Notes under the pieces: generated by a model
Told to the model about the DNA's origin: nothing
Database searches by the model: none
What the model saw: only the letters and a program-made list of their open reading frames with translations
Made by a program: the position numbers and the translations under genes
In this document: one piece after another, positions 35,876 through 46,930 of the stretch
How positions within the stretch are numbered: the stretch's first letter is position 1
Layout: every line of letters begins with the position of its first letter
Assembly: GCA_016490735.1 (NCBI GenBank)
Contig: JAEMWC010000102.1
Coordinates: forward strand, 871,001-935,000
Reading direction: 5' to 3'
DNA length: 64,000 nt
From: Pachyseris speciosa
Lineage: Eukaryota; Cnidaria; Anthozoa; Scleractinia; Pachyseridae

Positions 35876-35899
35876 CATTACCGCGTGAATTTGGTGGTA

Positions 35900-36275
35900 A
35901 ATTGATAGCAAGGGAGAAAAGCCAAATCACGGTAGTAAAATTATATCTCATGACGGCAGCAAATAGATATCAAGGTAGAAAAAATCACATCAAGGCAGAA
36001 GTTGATATCAAGGTAGAAAAACTCTCATGACGGCAGCAAACTGATATCGAGGTAAAAAAAATCGCATCACGGCAGAAGGTAATATCAAGGTAGAAAAACT
36101 CTCATCACGGCAGCAAATTCATATCAAGGTAGAAAAATCGCATCACGGCAGAAGTTGATCTCAAGGTAGAAAAACCCTCATCACGGCAGGAAATTGATAT
36201 CAAGGTAGAAATCCATCACGGTAGTAAATTGATATCAAGGTAGAAAATGTTGCATCACGGCAGTAAAATGAAACA
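35900..36275 (-). repeat. Interior 39-bp minisatellite array (diverged, inverted orientation)
   Basis: About nine diverged units read as the complement of the left array (for example CATCACGGCAG, ATATCAAGGTAGAAAA). They differ more from each other than the terminal arrays do, so this may be an older right end. Confidence 0.85.
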
Positions 36276-37700
36276 AGAGGCTACAATTAGCCTAAACCCG
36301 GGCTTGCAAAAAACAGTATTGTATCCCTAACTTAGTGCTAAACAAAAGAATAGAGGGAAGTCTGTCTTTCTTACATCGGACGCATTGTGTTTAGCTTGTG
36401 TTGGAGTCTATTTCTTTAGACCCCTATCAACATATATTCCTCTAAAATACAGCTCAACCATTGAGCACAATAATTATAACACTTGTAAAAAATATTTCTA
36501 AAAGAACAAGAAAAAGAGAAACAGAAAAAATAAAGCCCGTGATATATACCACTAAAAGACATCGAACCCGGGCTAGCTGCGTCACAGGCAGGAACAATGA
36601 CCTTTAGGCCACAGAGGTTTATCGTTATGCAAGATGATAAAAAAAGTGTATTGATTCCAAAAAAAAAACTAAGCACACTTGTTTTCGCTTCGATGGATAA
36701 TTGTTTGAGAAAGGAAACGCTTATCGAACGATGTTGGATTTTTTCGCATAAATGTGAATGGAGTCTCGGTGAAATGTGAGTAGAAAATTAATTAGCAGAG
36801 TGAAACTGTTTACAAATACGTCAATCCAGGGTCATTTGAAACACAAGAAAGGAACGTTTCTGGACAGTTTCAAGGGACGCTAGTACATTTGTAAAATATA
36901 ATCGCTTATCATTCAAAAGTCCAGGAATTGAGATATTGTGGCAAAATAGTAAATAAACTACCTGTCAAAGTCTTATGGGTGTGTGATATCCCGTACTTGA
37001 GTTATTCAACAAAATGTACATCTCAATGGAGCGGATACGGGAACACGGCAGTCCATCTGGAGTTAAATTTTGGTCATGTTAAAAGCTTTCTTCTCGCTGT
37101 TGAACTTGCAAACATTCGTATAGACACTTGTCTTAACATATTAGTTGTTCAGACTTCAAAGACACAAGGTGAATCGACGTTTTCCGATACGTGACAACAG
37201 GCATCATTCTTGCTGTTGATATGAGATTTACACTCGAATCACTCGGCCGTGAAAGGTCAAACTCCCTTTGTCTGTAGTCTCTAATTTTTGGCGCTCCCCT
37301 CGCGTCGCGTCTCCTCGCAACTACGCGCGCGCACGTGCCCCCACAATCCGTCGCCAAAATTAGAGACTACTCGCTGTCTACTGAAGCAGACACGGGGAAA
37401 CACGGCAGTCCATCTGCCGTTAAGTTTACTCATGTTAAAAACTTTCTTCTCGCCGTTGAACTTCCAAACATTCGCATAGACACTTCTCTTAACATATTGT
37501 TTGTTCAGACTTCAAAAGCCACAAGATGAATCGACATTTTCCCATACGTGACAACACGCATCACTGTTGTTAAAAATAGTTAGCGCTTGCGCAGAAACGC
37601 CGGAAGTGCCATTTGTGGATGATACTCGACGACGAAAAAGAAGAACCGTCGGTAGTTTATGACCCGGGCGCCGCGCGAGACGCGCGCAGCCCGGGTAATC
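36276..37700. repeat. Interior interval with a ~190-bp direct repeat and an inverted repeat
   Basis: Segments at about 37040-37225 and 37395-37575 are diverged copies (CACGGCAGTCCATCTG, CTTCTCGC, AACATTCG, GTTCAGACTTCAAA). Between them, GTAGTCTCTAATTTTTGGCG (37274 on) pairs with CGCCAAAATTAGAGACTAC (37352 on) around a GC-rich loop. From 36276 to 37000 I see no feature. The array junction at 37650-37705 is GC-rich (CCCGGGCGCCGCGCGAGACG). Confidence 0.55.
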
Positions 37701-37704
37701 AGGG

Positions 37705-38131
37705 TACCTTGATATCATTTTACTGCCGTGATGCAACATTTCCTACGTTGATATCATTTTACTGCCGTGATGCAACATTTTCTACCTTGATATCATTTAA
37801 CTGCCGTGATGCGACTTTTTCTACCTTGATATCATTTTACTGCCGTGATGCAACATTTTCTACCTTGATATCATTTTACTGCCATGATGCAACATTTTCT
37901 ACCTTGATATCATTTAACTGCCGTGATGCAACTTTTTCTACCTTGATATCACTTTACTGCCGTGATGAGAGTTTTTCTACCTTGATACATTTCACTGCCA
38001 TGATGCAAACTTTGCTACCTTAATATCAACTTCTGCCGTGATGCAACATTTTCTACCTTGATATCACTTTACTGCCGTGATGTGACATTTTCTACCTTGA
38101 TATCATTTAACTGCCGCGATGCAACATTTTC
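37705..38131 (+). repeat. Right minisatellite array, forward arm
   Basis: About eleven 39-bp units run in the same orientation as the left array. They end at a palindromic junction with the reverse arm. Confidence 0.92.
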
Positions 38132-38660
38132 TTAAGAAAATGTTGCATCACGGCAGTAAAATGATATCAAGGTAGAAAATGTTGCATCACGGCAGTAAAA
38201 TGATATCAAGGTAGAAAATGTTGCATCACGGCAGTAAAATGATACCAAGGTAGAAAATGTTGCATCACGGCAGAAGGTGATATCAAGGTAGAAAACGGTG
38301 CATCACGGCAGTAAAATGATATCACGGTAGAAAAGGTTGTATCACGGCAGAAGGTGATATCAAGGTAGAAAAAGTCACATCACGGCAGTAAAATGATATC
38401 ACGGTAGAAAAGGTTGTATCACGGCAGAAGGTGATATCAAGGTAGAAAAAGTCACATCACGGCAGTAAAATGATATCAAGGTAGAAAATGTTACATCACG
38501 GCAGTAAAATGATATCAAGGTAGAAAATGTTGCATCACGGCAGTAAAATGATATCAAGGTAGAAAAAGTCACATCACGGGAGTAAAATTATATCAAGGTA
38601 GAAAAAGTCAACTCTCGGTAGCAAATTGGTATCAAGGCAGAAAATGTTACATCACGGCAG
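38132..38660 (-). repeat. Right minisatellite array, reverse arm
   Basis: About thirteen units run in inverted orientation relative to 37705-38131, with the mirror point at ACATTTTCTTAAGAAAATGT (about 38123-38142). This arm joins the right terminal inverted repeat and pairs with the left array. Confidence 0.92.
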
Positions 38661-38797
38661 TAAATTGAAATCGAAATAGTAAGTGTACCAATCTCATAGA
38701 TAACAAACTAATAATACCAAGGCTAAGTATAATACATAGAATATACAGGATATAACATCACTTCGATAAATAATTTTGAAACAAACGGCGCGCCATA
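38555..38797 (-). repeat. Right terminal inverted repeat of the giant transposon
   Basis: This is the complement of 22562-22800, ending GGCGCGCCATA at 38797. The ATTTCA target repeat follows immediately. Confidence 0.85.
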
Positions 38798-39821
38798 ATT
38801 TCACGTCAAACTGGGTCACGGGGTTGTCAACAATTTTTTAAATAGTGTATACTTTTTATAAGCTTTTTGATGGAAACTTTTTCGCAGTTACGAAACTGTT
38901 TTATTAAAAGGTCAACAACTGATTAAAATTATCAACAAGAAAGATGACAAACTTTCATCTTGCGCTAGAGAAATGAAAATTCTAAAATTCTTAACCGAGT
39001 TAATCATATCAACCTTTCGGGTAAATCCCCCGGCCGGAAGTTCAACTCAGTTTACACTTTAAATAAACCAAGGTCATTGGACTTTCTCATCTCACCACCA
39101 CGGTTCAAGAATCAGATAAAAAGCTAAATGCGCAAAGAAGGCATTTCTTGTAAGAGTTCTCTTTGAAAAACGCTTTGCAGAAAAGATTATTACAGGTAAG
39201 ATTTTCAGTTTTCTTCCAGAAATTGTCTCGCCATAATGTTTTCATGTTATTCACAACAGTCAGTATAACCATGCAGGATTTATTCCAAACCTTTCTTATC
39301 TTTCGAGCTGCGCAGTCTTAATGAGTTGTTATAAGTTAAAAATACTTCCCGCCTCATGCTACATGACAGGCAAAATAGTTCGTCTGGGAAATTTAAGTGG
39401 TCAACTGCAGGTAAAACCTTTTGCACTAGCTGTTAAGTACTGTCTGCCATCGATATCGCTCACGCGGCACGACATACCGGTCAGCGAAGACCAGTGAAAC
39501 AGCTCTTTCTTTATTTGTAATGATGATTTAAATGTCGCATTTTTGTAGTTGCATCGAATGCGATTCGAGTTTCAGATAAAGTCGATGAGATTCCGTCGGC
39601 CATCAAAGTCTCAAACTCTAGTGAAGTGTCAGTCTCCTGAAGAATGAATGACTGTTCAAAGTTATTTGGCTCTTTTACTGAGGGTTTTGCCAATATTTCA
39701 GTTTTTAGGGCGCTTGAATAACATTCGCCGTGACTGACGCTTACCACTAGTTATCCTCGATAAAGTTGATGAGATTCGATGTTCGACCCAGGCCATGAAA
39801 TCACAAACTGAAGTGTCATTT

Positions 39822-40268
39822 CAGGGGCACCCAACGACAAGTTTCGGTAGATATCTGTTCGGTGGAGGGTAATTCGCCTTGCGCTTTCGGCGTCGATTAA
39901 AGAGTGCACTCGGATTTTCGTAACTAAAACGTGGCCTAAAAGATTCGAAATTGGGAAATCATAGCCACTAAGGTTTTCGGAAAGGCCGTAATTGCTGTTT
40001 TTGGCAGTCAAAAACGTCAGCTAGCATTTTCGGAAAGAAAATAGTTCCCTAGAAAGTTCATGGAAAGTTCATTTCAGCTTGCATTTCCTCAAAGGAAGAT
40101 TTTGTTCCCTAACATTTTCGGACAATTAAAATTTCAGCTAGGGAATCCGAACAGATGAACTTCTTCTAGCTTATGAAAACATCGCTTTAAACAGACTTCA
40201 AAAACCACAAGGCACTTAAAAATGCCTTTCTACAGCTTTTGCTTGATTTGGCTCGTTGGGTGCCCCTG
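39822..40268. mobile_element. Short TIR element with 6-bp duplication, copy 2
   Basis: It is 447 bp, begins CAGGGGCACCCAACGA and ends TCGTTGGGTGCCCCTG. It is flanked by TCATTT (39816-39821 and 40269-40274). Unit 5 near 55285 shows the empty site, so insertion followed the split of units 3 and 5. It is non-autonomous. Confidence 0.85.
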
Positions 40269-40666
40269 TCATTTTCGTGAAGTTGTTTATGAATGACTGA
40301 AGTTGTTTCATTACTATTGAACTTTCCAGGCATAAATCATTTGCAGCGGGATTTATTTCCGTAGATGTAAAAGGTAAACAGCGAACAGTTTATACCCTTA
40401 ATTTAATCACATCTAAATATTATTGTCGGGAATAATGAAGGCCGAGTTTCCAGTTTCCCAAAAGCTGAGGTCTTAATGCATACTGAAGACCGTGCACATT
40501 CTCAGTATCTGTGAAAAATCGTTTACATTTGAAAGATTCCTCGGACGAGTAATTTCCATACTGCATTAGCAAAATTTTCTTTTCTAAAAAAAACGGTTTA
40601 CTTACAGACTAGCTGCCGCTGCATCGGACCAGTGATCATATCGCAAACACCACCGCGACTTTCACA

Positions 40667-41695
40667 ATGGCAGAATCAGCACCAGACAGAAAATTCTACA
40701 ATTTTAATCATTTCCTGCAGCATGCCTTAGATTGCCTTGATCCGAGCTGCATACTTCCACCCTGTGTTAACATGAAACTGACCCTGAGACACTCCCAAGT
40801 CTGCCCCAAGAAACAAAAGTGCAATATTTGCCTGGAGATGAAGTCTCTTGCCTTAAAACACTGTGAGTATTGTGTAGACGTCCGCTGCCGTGTACCCTTT
40901 TGCAAGGAAGCAAAACTACAGATGCTTGAAAAAGTGGCTCAGATAAATGTGAATGACTGTTTAGATGTTCTACTCCAAGAACAGAACTCCTTATGCTCGC
41001 AGACGGAAGGGGACTTCAACAATAATGACGTATTGCTACCGACCATCCCTTCACCGCTGGGACAACCTAACTTCTCTACTTTTGGACAAGGATCACGAAG
41101 GAAAAACCCCAGACCGGAAGGATCGTCAAAACAGAGTATCATAACGCAGATGACAGTCAATTATCAGCCTCCGGTTCATAATACCACTCTATTTTCAAAT
41201 GCTCCCTCTCTTTGCCCTAAAGAATCCACGAATGGTCCATCAGCTGCTGCTAATCAAAGCACAATGACAACAGGTGCGCTGGCAAACTGTCCAATGCTGG
41301 TAGATAGTCGACTAAGAGATAATGCAAGATTAACACAGCACGGTTTGATTGATCCGTCCCCTACAACCCCCCGCGCACTGCAGCAAAGTAACCACATTAC
41401 CCACCACACTCTATATCAAAGGTCGTTAGATCAGAATGCGGTTTGTGCCTCTGAGTCTTCTCAGGCGGCAGGTACGTCCCATAATGCATCACCTGCGGTG
41501 GTTATCCGCAGCGTGGACGGCATTGTGGGAAGAGATAGCAAGGCTAATCTTTCAAGGGTACGTCTCATGGATGCATTGTTTGGTCTTATGCGCGAAATTA
41601 TAAAAACAGAAAGTAGAGAAGGACTTCTGATATGTGCTAGCTCACTGAGAGCCGCGTTGCATGAAATCAATAAACTGAATCAATCTACTGGCTAA
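40667..41695 (+). CDS. TAZ zinc-finger protein, intact copy 3 (type B)
   Basis: The 342-aa open frame starts at an ATG with A at -3 (CACAATGG), about 60 bp after a TTACTTACAG acceptor-like site. Residues 15-79 form a TAZ finger with three HCCC zinc sites: H19-C23-C28-C33, H42-C46-C52-C55 and H65-C69-C74-C79. This is the fold CBP/p300 uses to bind transcription-factor activation domains. The middle (about 105-285) is low complexity, rich in Ser, Asn, Thr and Pro. A helical segment (LMDALFGLMREI, then LRAALHEINKLN) closes the protein. There is no acetyltransferase or bromodomain, so it is a stand-alone TAZ protein, perhaps an adaptor or competitor in transcription. It is the only undamaged copy of five. 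Confidence 0.85.
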   Translation: MAESAPDRKFYNFNHFLQHALDCLDPSCILPPCVNMKLTLRHSQVCPKKQKCNICLEMKSLALKHCEYCVDVRCRVPFCKEAKLQMLEKVAQINVNDCLDVLLQEQNSLCSQTEGDFNNNDVLLPTIPSPLGQPNFSTFGQGSRRKNPRPEGSSKQSIITQMTVNYQPPVHNTTLFSNAPSLCPKESTNGPSAAANQSTMTTGALANCPMLVDSRLRDNARLTQHGLIDPSPTTPRALQQSNHITHHTLYQRSLDQNAVCASESSQAAGTSHNASPAVVIRSVDGIVGRDSKANLSRVRLMDALFGLMREIIKTESREGLLICASSLRAALHEINKLNQSTG

Positions 41696-42474
41696 ATCTA
41701 GGAAATTACTTTGCCCGTGCGGGGTAACGAATAATCCTTCCAAAGATGTATGTGTCTTACAGAATTGTAGTCAAATTTTACGGACTTCTCAGGGCCTTTA
41801 TAAGGAAGTAATTGTATTGTTATTTTCTTTTCGGAGCTTTCGCGGAATATTGAAATTAAAAGCCAGAATTATTGATACTGATAAGAAGAAACACATTGGT
41901 TAATTTTTGTTATTAATTGATCGATGAAATGCTCTTTATAAAGGAGGTTAAGCCAACCTTGAGAAAGCCGTCAAATTCAATCCGTGCAAAGTTACTAATA
42001 TAGTTTTTTATTATTATTATTTTAACACAAGTCTTACATTTTAGCGCTTGTATTTTCATTCATTCCCTTTTTCTTCAACTTCACAATGATGTCAGGGAGA
42101 TCGAAACGTACTGGCTTCTGATCGCTAGTTTTTATACTAAAATACTTTATGTATTTCAGGTATTACACAAATATTCAGTACTACATAAACACCGCTTTCA
42201 ATGTCTGAAGAAGGCTGGTTTGGTCAGACGAAATATAGTACACAGAATTTAAACCCATTCTAAAGAATTGTATCTGTTTCGGCCTTTACATTCTACTCCC
42301 GAACAGTAGGCGCTCAAAAAGGGACTGAAGGGGGGCAATAGGGTGCGCGCAAGGAGCGAGGGGAGCGCGGAGAGGAAGGAGAAAAGTCCCGTCCTGCCGT
42401 TTCGCGCTCTACGCTCTCTCTCTCTCCTCGCTTCGTGCACGCGCACGATTTTCCCCTTGTCTTTTCCGAGTCTT

Positions 42475-43246
42475 TTTTTTTTAACAGCTCTATTGGGTAG
42501 ACCTCTAGTAATATATAATGTAAATTTATAGTACAGCACAGGAAAAAAATGGAAAAGAAGCAAGACCCTAAAGGGGCAGGTGCAACGGGACTAACGGCCC
42601 ATGCGGGGCACCGCCCCAGGGTTAAGACCTATGTTAAAAAATAAAGAAAGAAAGAAATAATAATAAAAAAAGATAAGGAAATAAAATAAGACAAGAAGAA
42701 AATCAAATGAATACTCAAACATAGGTCCAAAGAAAATCAATTACGAGTGGCATGGTTACGTAGGGACTAGTGTCCACGTGCAGAGGTAATTAATTTCATA
42801 TACCCGCGACAGGTGAGTGCTCATTAATTGGCGAACAAAAAGTTGAAAGGCAGTAGGCGAGGAAAAACTGGCTGGGGGTGCAAGCTTACAAACATAGCTC
42901 CATAGTTTAACAATTCTGTTAAAGTACGATGCCTGAAAAGTTGTTGTTTTGCAAAAAGGGGTGCGTAGATTAAAGGAGTTACATAGTCTAGTACGATCAT
43001 GGGAAACAAAAGATACATAATTCAGAACATCTAAATCAGCACTACAGTAAAGGCATACATATAAAGAAAAGATCAAATCTTTGAGTTCACGGTCTAGAGA
43101 AAGTGGAAGTAAGTCTAGTAAAGTCAGCCGCTCTTTGTACGACAACTCGCCTCTGCTCGATCCACTTGGTTGCACGTCTCTGCACCTGCTGCACCGTAAC
43201 ATTGATAGAAACGTAAGCGGGCGACAAGACTTGGGTTGCGTAACAC
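42475..43246 (-). mobile_element. 5'-truncated LINE, unit 3
   Basis: The minus strand encodes the C-terminal end of a non-LTR reverse transcriptase protein (VQRRATKWIEQ, then ELSYKERLTLLDLLPLSLDR and RELKDLIF) across two registers. A poly-A tail appears as the T-run at 42475-42482. The direct repeat AGTCTT flanks it (42469-42474 and 43247-43252). Units 1, 2 and 4 show the empty site; unit 5 has the same insertion. The clade looks CR1/L2-like, from memory of the C-terminal motif. Confidence 0.78.
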
Positions 43247-44348
43247 AGTCTTCTCCTTTCTCGCGGCTGACGCACAGCTAGTTCCAGTAAGATAGTGTTC
43301 ATTTCATTTGTTGCCGCCTTCACCCTGCCTTCTGCGAAGGTGGAACGATACTGAAGCTAACACTGGGCACAAAACCAGAGGAGAAAAGGCTATCTTCTAA
43401 CAATCTCTTGCGAGAAATCTGCGAAATGGAAGCTCGGCGTGGTAAATTTGCGTCATTTCCAACTATATATTGCTTTCTGGCGCGAGGCGAGCATTATATA
43501 TATAAAATCATATATCTCCGAACACCCTTTTTCAATAGCAGACGAATTAGGGCTTGAGTCAGTCTTGGCATAAACAAAGAAGTTACTTTTAGTACCTGGC
43601 CTTTTTTGACTAGCAAGAGAAATGGCCTTTTTTTAAATTTTTGATTATCGTCTGATAGAGAAAATCGGAATATTAAAAAACGAAAGAAACGAAAAGAACA
43701 GAGAAAAAAAGACTGGTATCCTAACATGCCATAGCTGCTATATTAAGCATTCCGCTGATTATTTTGTTCATTCTTCTTTCGATGCGTCACTTTCATTAGA
43801 TATTTTAGGTTACATTACAACAATTCTAGTCACGGCTTTTAATTTTTATAACCCGCCTAAGAACAACCCCTTTATTATTACGAGCACGATGTTTCAACCC
43901 CTCGAACATAAATTAACTTTTGCAGTGATCACATGAATTGATTTCTAGTGCGGTCACGTTCCAGAATTCCTCGCATACTAATCTTGTAATCTAAACTTTC
44001 TTTACGAGCACGAATTTTCCACGGTTCCAGGAGGTTCGAACAAAACGTAACGTTTGCATAAATAATGATATTACTAAGGTGGTCACAAAAATTCCAGTGT
44101 CCCTTTAAATTCCGTAATTTAAAGTTTTCTTTACAAGCACGATGTTTCCACCCCGACAGAAATTAACATATTTTATACTGATGGGTTGAGTCCTAAACAC
44201 AACCAAATTTTTATGCCCTTCCTGTGGCACCGTCATCGACATTCCACAAGCCATATCGTAATTTACTGCCTAGTTTGAAATATTCCCATTTCTCCCACCT
44301 TACTATTCTACGTCCAATAAAGGCTGCAGTTTATGGCGCATATTAGTC

Positions 44349-44353
44349 TTTTT

Positions 44354-44401
<48 letters not shown>

Positions 44402-44403
44402 TT
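44349..44403 (+). repeat. (TTTC)n microsatellite
   Basis: About thirteen tetranucleotide repeats. A shorter version is at 6010-6042 in unit 2, and unit 6 has only T-runs at the equivalent site (59600-59632). Confidence 0.9.
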
Positions 44404-44445
44404 TTTAATTGGTTGGGGTGGATGGTGGTCATACTATTCTGTTCA

Positions 44446-44505
44446 TTCCCATTCCGGTTTAGGAATGAAGAAATAATTTATTCCACATTCCTAAACCGGA
44501 ATGGG
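44446..44505. repeat. Local inverted repeat
   Basis: CCCATTCCGGTTTAGGAATG and the complement CATTCCTAAACCGGAATGGG are separated by about 18 bases. Other units have only the first arm, so the second arm is a unit-4 inverted duplication. Confidence 0.8.
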
Positions 44506-46930
44506 TTATAACTGGAATAAGGTTTAAACGCGGAATTCCGATAGGTCCAAAAACTACAAGACGACTGTCTATTGCGCATATTCCTCTTCCGGAATAGTCC
44601 CAAAAATATGTGCAGGATTTATTTCGATCCTTTAAAACTCAATTAAAATGCTGAAACTTGGAAGGATGTATCAATTCACAGCTTATCAGTGCTTGCCGGG
44701 CCATGTTCAATTATTGGTACGGTGTTCAAAATTGAAGAATGCGAAATGGGTGTAAAGAATGCAAGGCATTGCTTGATTCGATATATGCACTATCTCTAGT
44801 TTATGACGTTCGCGCAGATACTATTTCATTATAAGTTAATAGTGTACGTTGAGACCCAAGGTCAACAGTTTTCCTTTTGCTACACCACGATCGATCGATA
44901 GCCCACACTGCAGGGAAGTTATCGCGTCACACTGGCTCAAACCGTATCACCAGTTTAATTTGGTAACGGCTCAGCACTCAACATGCGGCTGCTTGAAAGG
45001 CCTAGAATAAGAACTGACCACTGATTTCATCTAAGAAATTCAAAAGTTATTTAACAAATAAATTCTATTTGGCAGCGCGTGTACTCTGATAACACACGGA
45101 TGACATCAAAACGTGCTAAGAATAAAGAACTGCGTTACGAGCCCCAGGCGAGCAGCGTGACTGATATTCTCACCACTGTTTGACGTTCCTACGTTATAAG
45201 AGTAAGCACGCACTGACAAATAAAATATATTTGTTTTATACATTGCACACACAGAGTAACAAAACTTAGTCAGATATCTGGGAGCTGTTTCAATGCGGTT
45301 AAAGTGGGAGAGAGGGTGGGTTTGGAATGCGTAACAATCGCGTGTAACTGAACCTAGAACGCCTAGTAATATTCTACAAGTCGCTACAACAAAACAAAAC
45401 AAATAGTTTAAATAACTTTTGTGATTTATGGTTTCGGTATGGTTCGATTCATCAATGATGCGTGAAAGCAACCTTGAATTACGACTTTAGTGCCCCATAA
45501 ATTAAATCAAGCAACTCACAATAAATGGAACTCAAAAGAAAAACAACGCAAGAAAGTTTTGTCCGATTCAAGCATTTTCTCAAGTGGATCCGTATTTAGA
45601 CATTTGCATTCGTGTTCTAACAGTAAGACTTTAGGGAGACCAAGCAAGTGGTAATTACGTGAGTGCAACTGAATTACATCAGAACGAAAAATATCAACAT
45701 TTCGGGTATACCCAGGAAGTTCAACTCGTGATACACTTTAAGTAAAGCAAGGTCTTTGGACTTTCTCATCTCACAACAACGGTTCAAGAATCAGATGAAA
45801 AGCTAAGCGCAATGAAAGCATTTCTCGTAAGAGTTCCATTTGAACAGCGCTTTGCTGAAACGATTATTACAGGTGAGATTTGCAGTACATTTTCTTCTAG
45901 AAATTGTTCGCTTTTTATTTTATTCACAACAGTCAGTATGACCATGAAGGTTTGATTCTAAACCTTTCTGATCTTTCGAGCTGCGTAGTCTTAATGACGA
46001 AGTTGTCATAAGTCAAAAAATACTTCACGCGTTACGCTGCATGAAAGGCAAAAAAAATTTTCGTCTCGGAAATTAAAGTGGTCAACTGCAGGTAAAACCG
46101 TTTTGTACTACCTGTTAAGTACTGTCTGTCATCTTTATCGATCACGCGGGACGACATACCGGTCAGCGAAGACCAGTGAAACAGCTCTTTCATTATTTTT
46201 AATGATGATTCAAATGTCGCATTTTTGTAGTTGCATCGAATGCGATTCGAGTTTCAAATAAACTCGATGAGATTCCGTCAGCCGTCAAAGTCACAAACTC
46301 TAGTGAAGTATCAGTCCCCTGAAGATGTTTATACATGACTGTTCAAAGTTATTTGGCTCGTTTACTGAGGGTTTTTCCAAGTTTTCAGTTTTAACGGGGC
46401 TTGCATGAATAACATTCGCCGTGACTGAGGTACCACTAGTTATCCTCGATAAAGGCGATGAGATTTGATGATCGGCCAAAGCCATCAAAATCTCAAACTG
46501 AAGTGTCAGTTTCTTGAAGTTGTTTATGAATGACTGAAGTTGTTTCCTTACCATTGAACTTTCCAGGCATAAATCATATGCAGCGGGATTTACTTCCGTA
46601 GATGTAAAAGAAAAACAGTGAACAGGTTATACCCCTCAATATAATTAACGAGCTCGTGGTTAAAGAGAATCCACATCTCCCTCGTCGGGAATAATGAAGG
46701 CCGAGTTTTGCAGTTTCCCAAAAGCTGAGGTCTTAATGAATCACTCTGAGACCGTGCACATTTTCAGTATCTGTGAAAAATCATTTGTACATTTGAGAGA
46801 TTCCTCGGACGAGTAATTTCCATACTGCATTAGTCAAATCTTCTTTTCTAACAAAAACGATTTGCTTACAGACTAGCTGTCGCTACATCGGACCAGTGAT
46901 CATATCGCAGACAGCACCGCGAGTTTCACA

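Larger units (their letters stand above)
22562..38797. mobile_element. Giant 16.2-kb DNA transposon with inverted minisatellite ends (IS3EU-like candidate)
   Basis: The left end reads TATGGCGCGCCGTTTG and the right end is its complement, CAAACGGCGCGCCATA. The next 200 bp of both ends match closely in inverted orientation and lead into 39-bp minisatellite arrays. The flanks carry ATTTCA on both sides (22556-22561 and 38798-38803), and units 5 (52996 and 54300 regions) show the uninterrupted site. Inside are a minus-strand integrase-type transposase and a plus-strand AAA+ ATPase gene. From memory, 6-bp duplications and TAY termini fit the IS3EU superfamily; the superfamily label is tentative, but the element boundaries are well supported. 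Confidence 0.88.
20694..44033 (+). repeat. Tandem segmental-duplication unit 3 (TAZ type B)
   Basis: Without the giant transposon (22562-38797) this unit is about 7.1 kb. It carries the small ORF (21626-21709), one 6-bp-duplication element (39822-40268), the only intact TAZ gene (40667-41695) and a truncated LINE (42475-43246). The flanks of the giant element (20694-22555 and 38804-40600) align with other units and hold no further coding region. Confidence 0.8.
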
